A DNA stretch of 7,427 bases from Flavobacteriaceae bacterium (GTDB taxonomy: Bacteria > Bacteroidota > Bacteroidia > Flavobacteriales > Flavobacteriaceae). Made by a program: the position numbers and the translations under genes. Positions 7,068-7,427 of the stretch are shown piece after piece; the first letter of the stretch is position 1, and every line of letters starts with the position of its first letter. The notes beneath the pieces were generated by a model. It was not told the origin of the DNA. It ran no database searches and saw nothing but the letters and a program-made list of their open reading frames with translations. The stretch lies in contig NZQO01000158.1 of NCBI GenBank assembly GCA_002693605.1, forward strand, positions 1 to 7,427. Reading direction: 5' to 3'.

Positions 7068-7427
7068 CTCACAAAGGCACTGTACCCGGTAATGGCACGG
7101 CCCACGATAAGCGAGTTGATTTCCTTGGTGCCCTCGTAACTGTAAATGGCTTCGGCATCGGCGACAAAGCGGGCCACATCGTACTCGAGCAAAATACCGT
7201 TGCCGCCCATTACCTCACGGGCACGGCTCACCACATCGCGGGTGCGCATGCTACAAAATACCTTTGCGAGCGAGGCGTGCTCATCGGTAAGAAGGCCTTC
7301 ATCTTGCAATTCCGAAAGGCGAAAGCACAAGGTCTGCATCGCGGTTAGGTTGGAGACCATTTCCACCAAATGATTCTGTATAAGTTGGAAGGAGGCAATT
7401 GGCCGGCCAAATTGTTCCCTTTTCTTG
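7064..7427 (-). CDS. Acyl-CoA dehydrogenase, glutaryl-CoA dehydrogenase-like (C-terminal part)
   Basis: The gene runs off the right edge; the last 120 codons and a TAG stop (complement of 7064-7066) are visible, so the start is outside. The fragment covers much of the C-terminal helical domain of a flavin-dependent acyl-CoA dehydrogenase. It opens with [15 protein letters not shown], a conserved FAD- and subunit-contact segment. MGGNGI follows, then [20 protein letters not shown]. The Glu of YEGT (codon at 7133-7135) corresponds to the catalytic base of human MCAD (Glu376) and GCDH (Glu370). The ending [13 protein letters not shown] is closer to glutaryl-CoA dehydrogenase than to medium- or short-chain enzymes, as far as I recall. 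Such enzymes oxidise acyl-CoA and, in the glutaryl type, decarboxylate to crotonyl-CoA in lysine/tryptophan breakdown; many Bacteroidota copies carry only the general acyl-CoA dehydrogenase label. Substrate specificity depends mostly on residues upstream of the window. The TTG codon at 7369-7367 is internal, not a start. Confidence 0.92.
   Translation of the reverse strand, partial: KKREQFGRPIASFQLIQNHLVEMVSNLTAMQTLCFRLSELQDEGLLTDEHASLAKVFCSMRTRDVVSRAREVMGGNGILLEYDVARFVADAEAIYSYEGTKEINSLIVGRAITGYSAFVS

Noticed and set aside
7076..7131. GGCAC / GTGCC inverted repeat after the reductase gene
   Set aside because: The arms are only five bases, far apart, and lack a T-run, so it does not qualify as a terminator for either convergent gene.
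7146..7373. Plus-strand 75-codon open frame near the right edge
   Set aside because: It is antisense to the acyl-CoA dehydrogenase fragment, whose family motifs including the catalytic YEGT are clear.

Overview
The window looks like chromosomal DNA of a flavobacterium (phylum Bacteroidota, probably family Flavobacteriaceae). The reasons are a type IX secretion (T9SS) C-terminal sorting domain joined to a GEVED-type domain, a very large outer-membrane barrel with SprA-like sequence, starts without Shine-Dalgarno sequences, and moderate, fairly even base composition. The genus cannot be decided from the sequence. I see no mobile element, CRISPR array, RNA gene or sign of recent transfer.

Layout. 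(1) 1-579, plus strand: the 3' end of a gene for a secreted, T9SS-exported protein. (2) 602-629: a strong hairpin terminator shared with the next, convergent gene. (3) 633-4055, minus strand: a 1140-residue exported protein that is probably an outer-membrane beta-barrel. (4) 4056-4237: a divergent AT-rich spacer that must hold the start signals of both flanking genes. (5) 4238-7067, plus strand: three closely spaced genes that probably form one transcription unit. They encode a DNA-repair nuclease of the exodeoxyribonuclease III / AP-endonuclease family (xth), a coiled-coil OmpA-domain lipoprotein, and a Tas-type aldo/keto reductase. (6) 7064-7427, minus strand: the 3' part of an acyl-CoA dehydrogenase gene of the glutaryl-CoA dehydrogenase type. 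It converges on the reductase gene so tightly that the two stop codons share one CTAG.

How the genes relate. Three of the six products act at the cell envelope: the T9SS cargo, the large barrel and the peptidoglycan-binding lipoprotein. The other three are cytoplasmic: repair nuclease, oxidoreductase and acyl-CoA dehydrogenase. The three-gene plus-strand cluster has no obvious shared pathway, so it may simply be a housekeeping operon. The most unusual gene is the large barrel. Its N-terminal third resembles part of SprA, the T9SS outer-membrane translocon, but it is less than half of SprA's length. No clearly new multi-gene system is evident, and the window is mostly an ordinary core-genome region.
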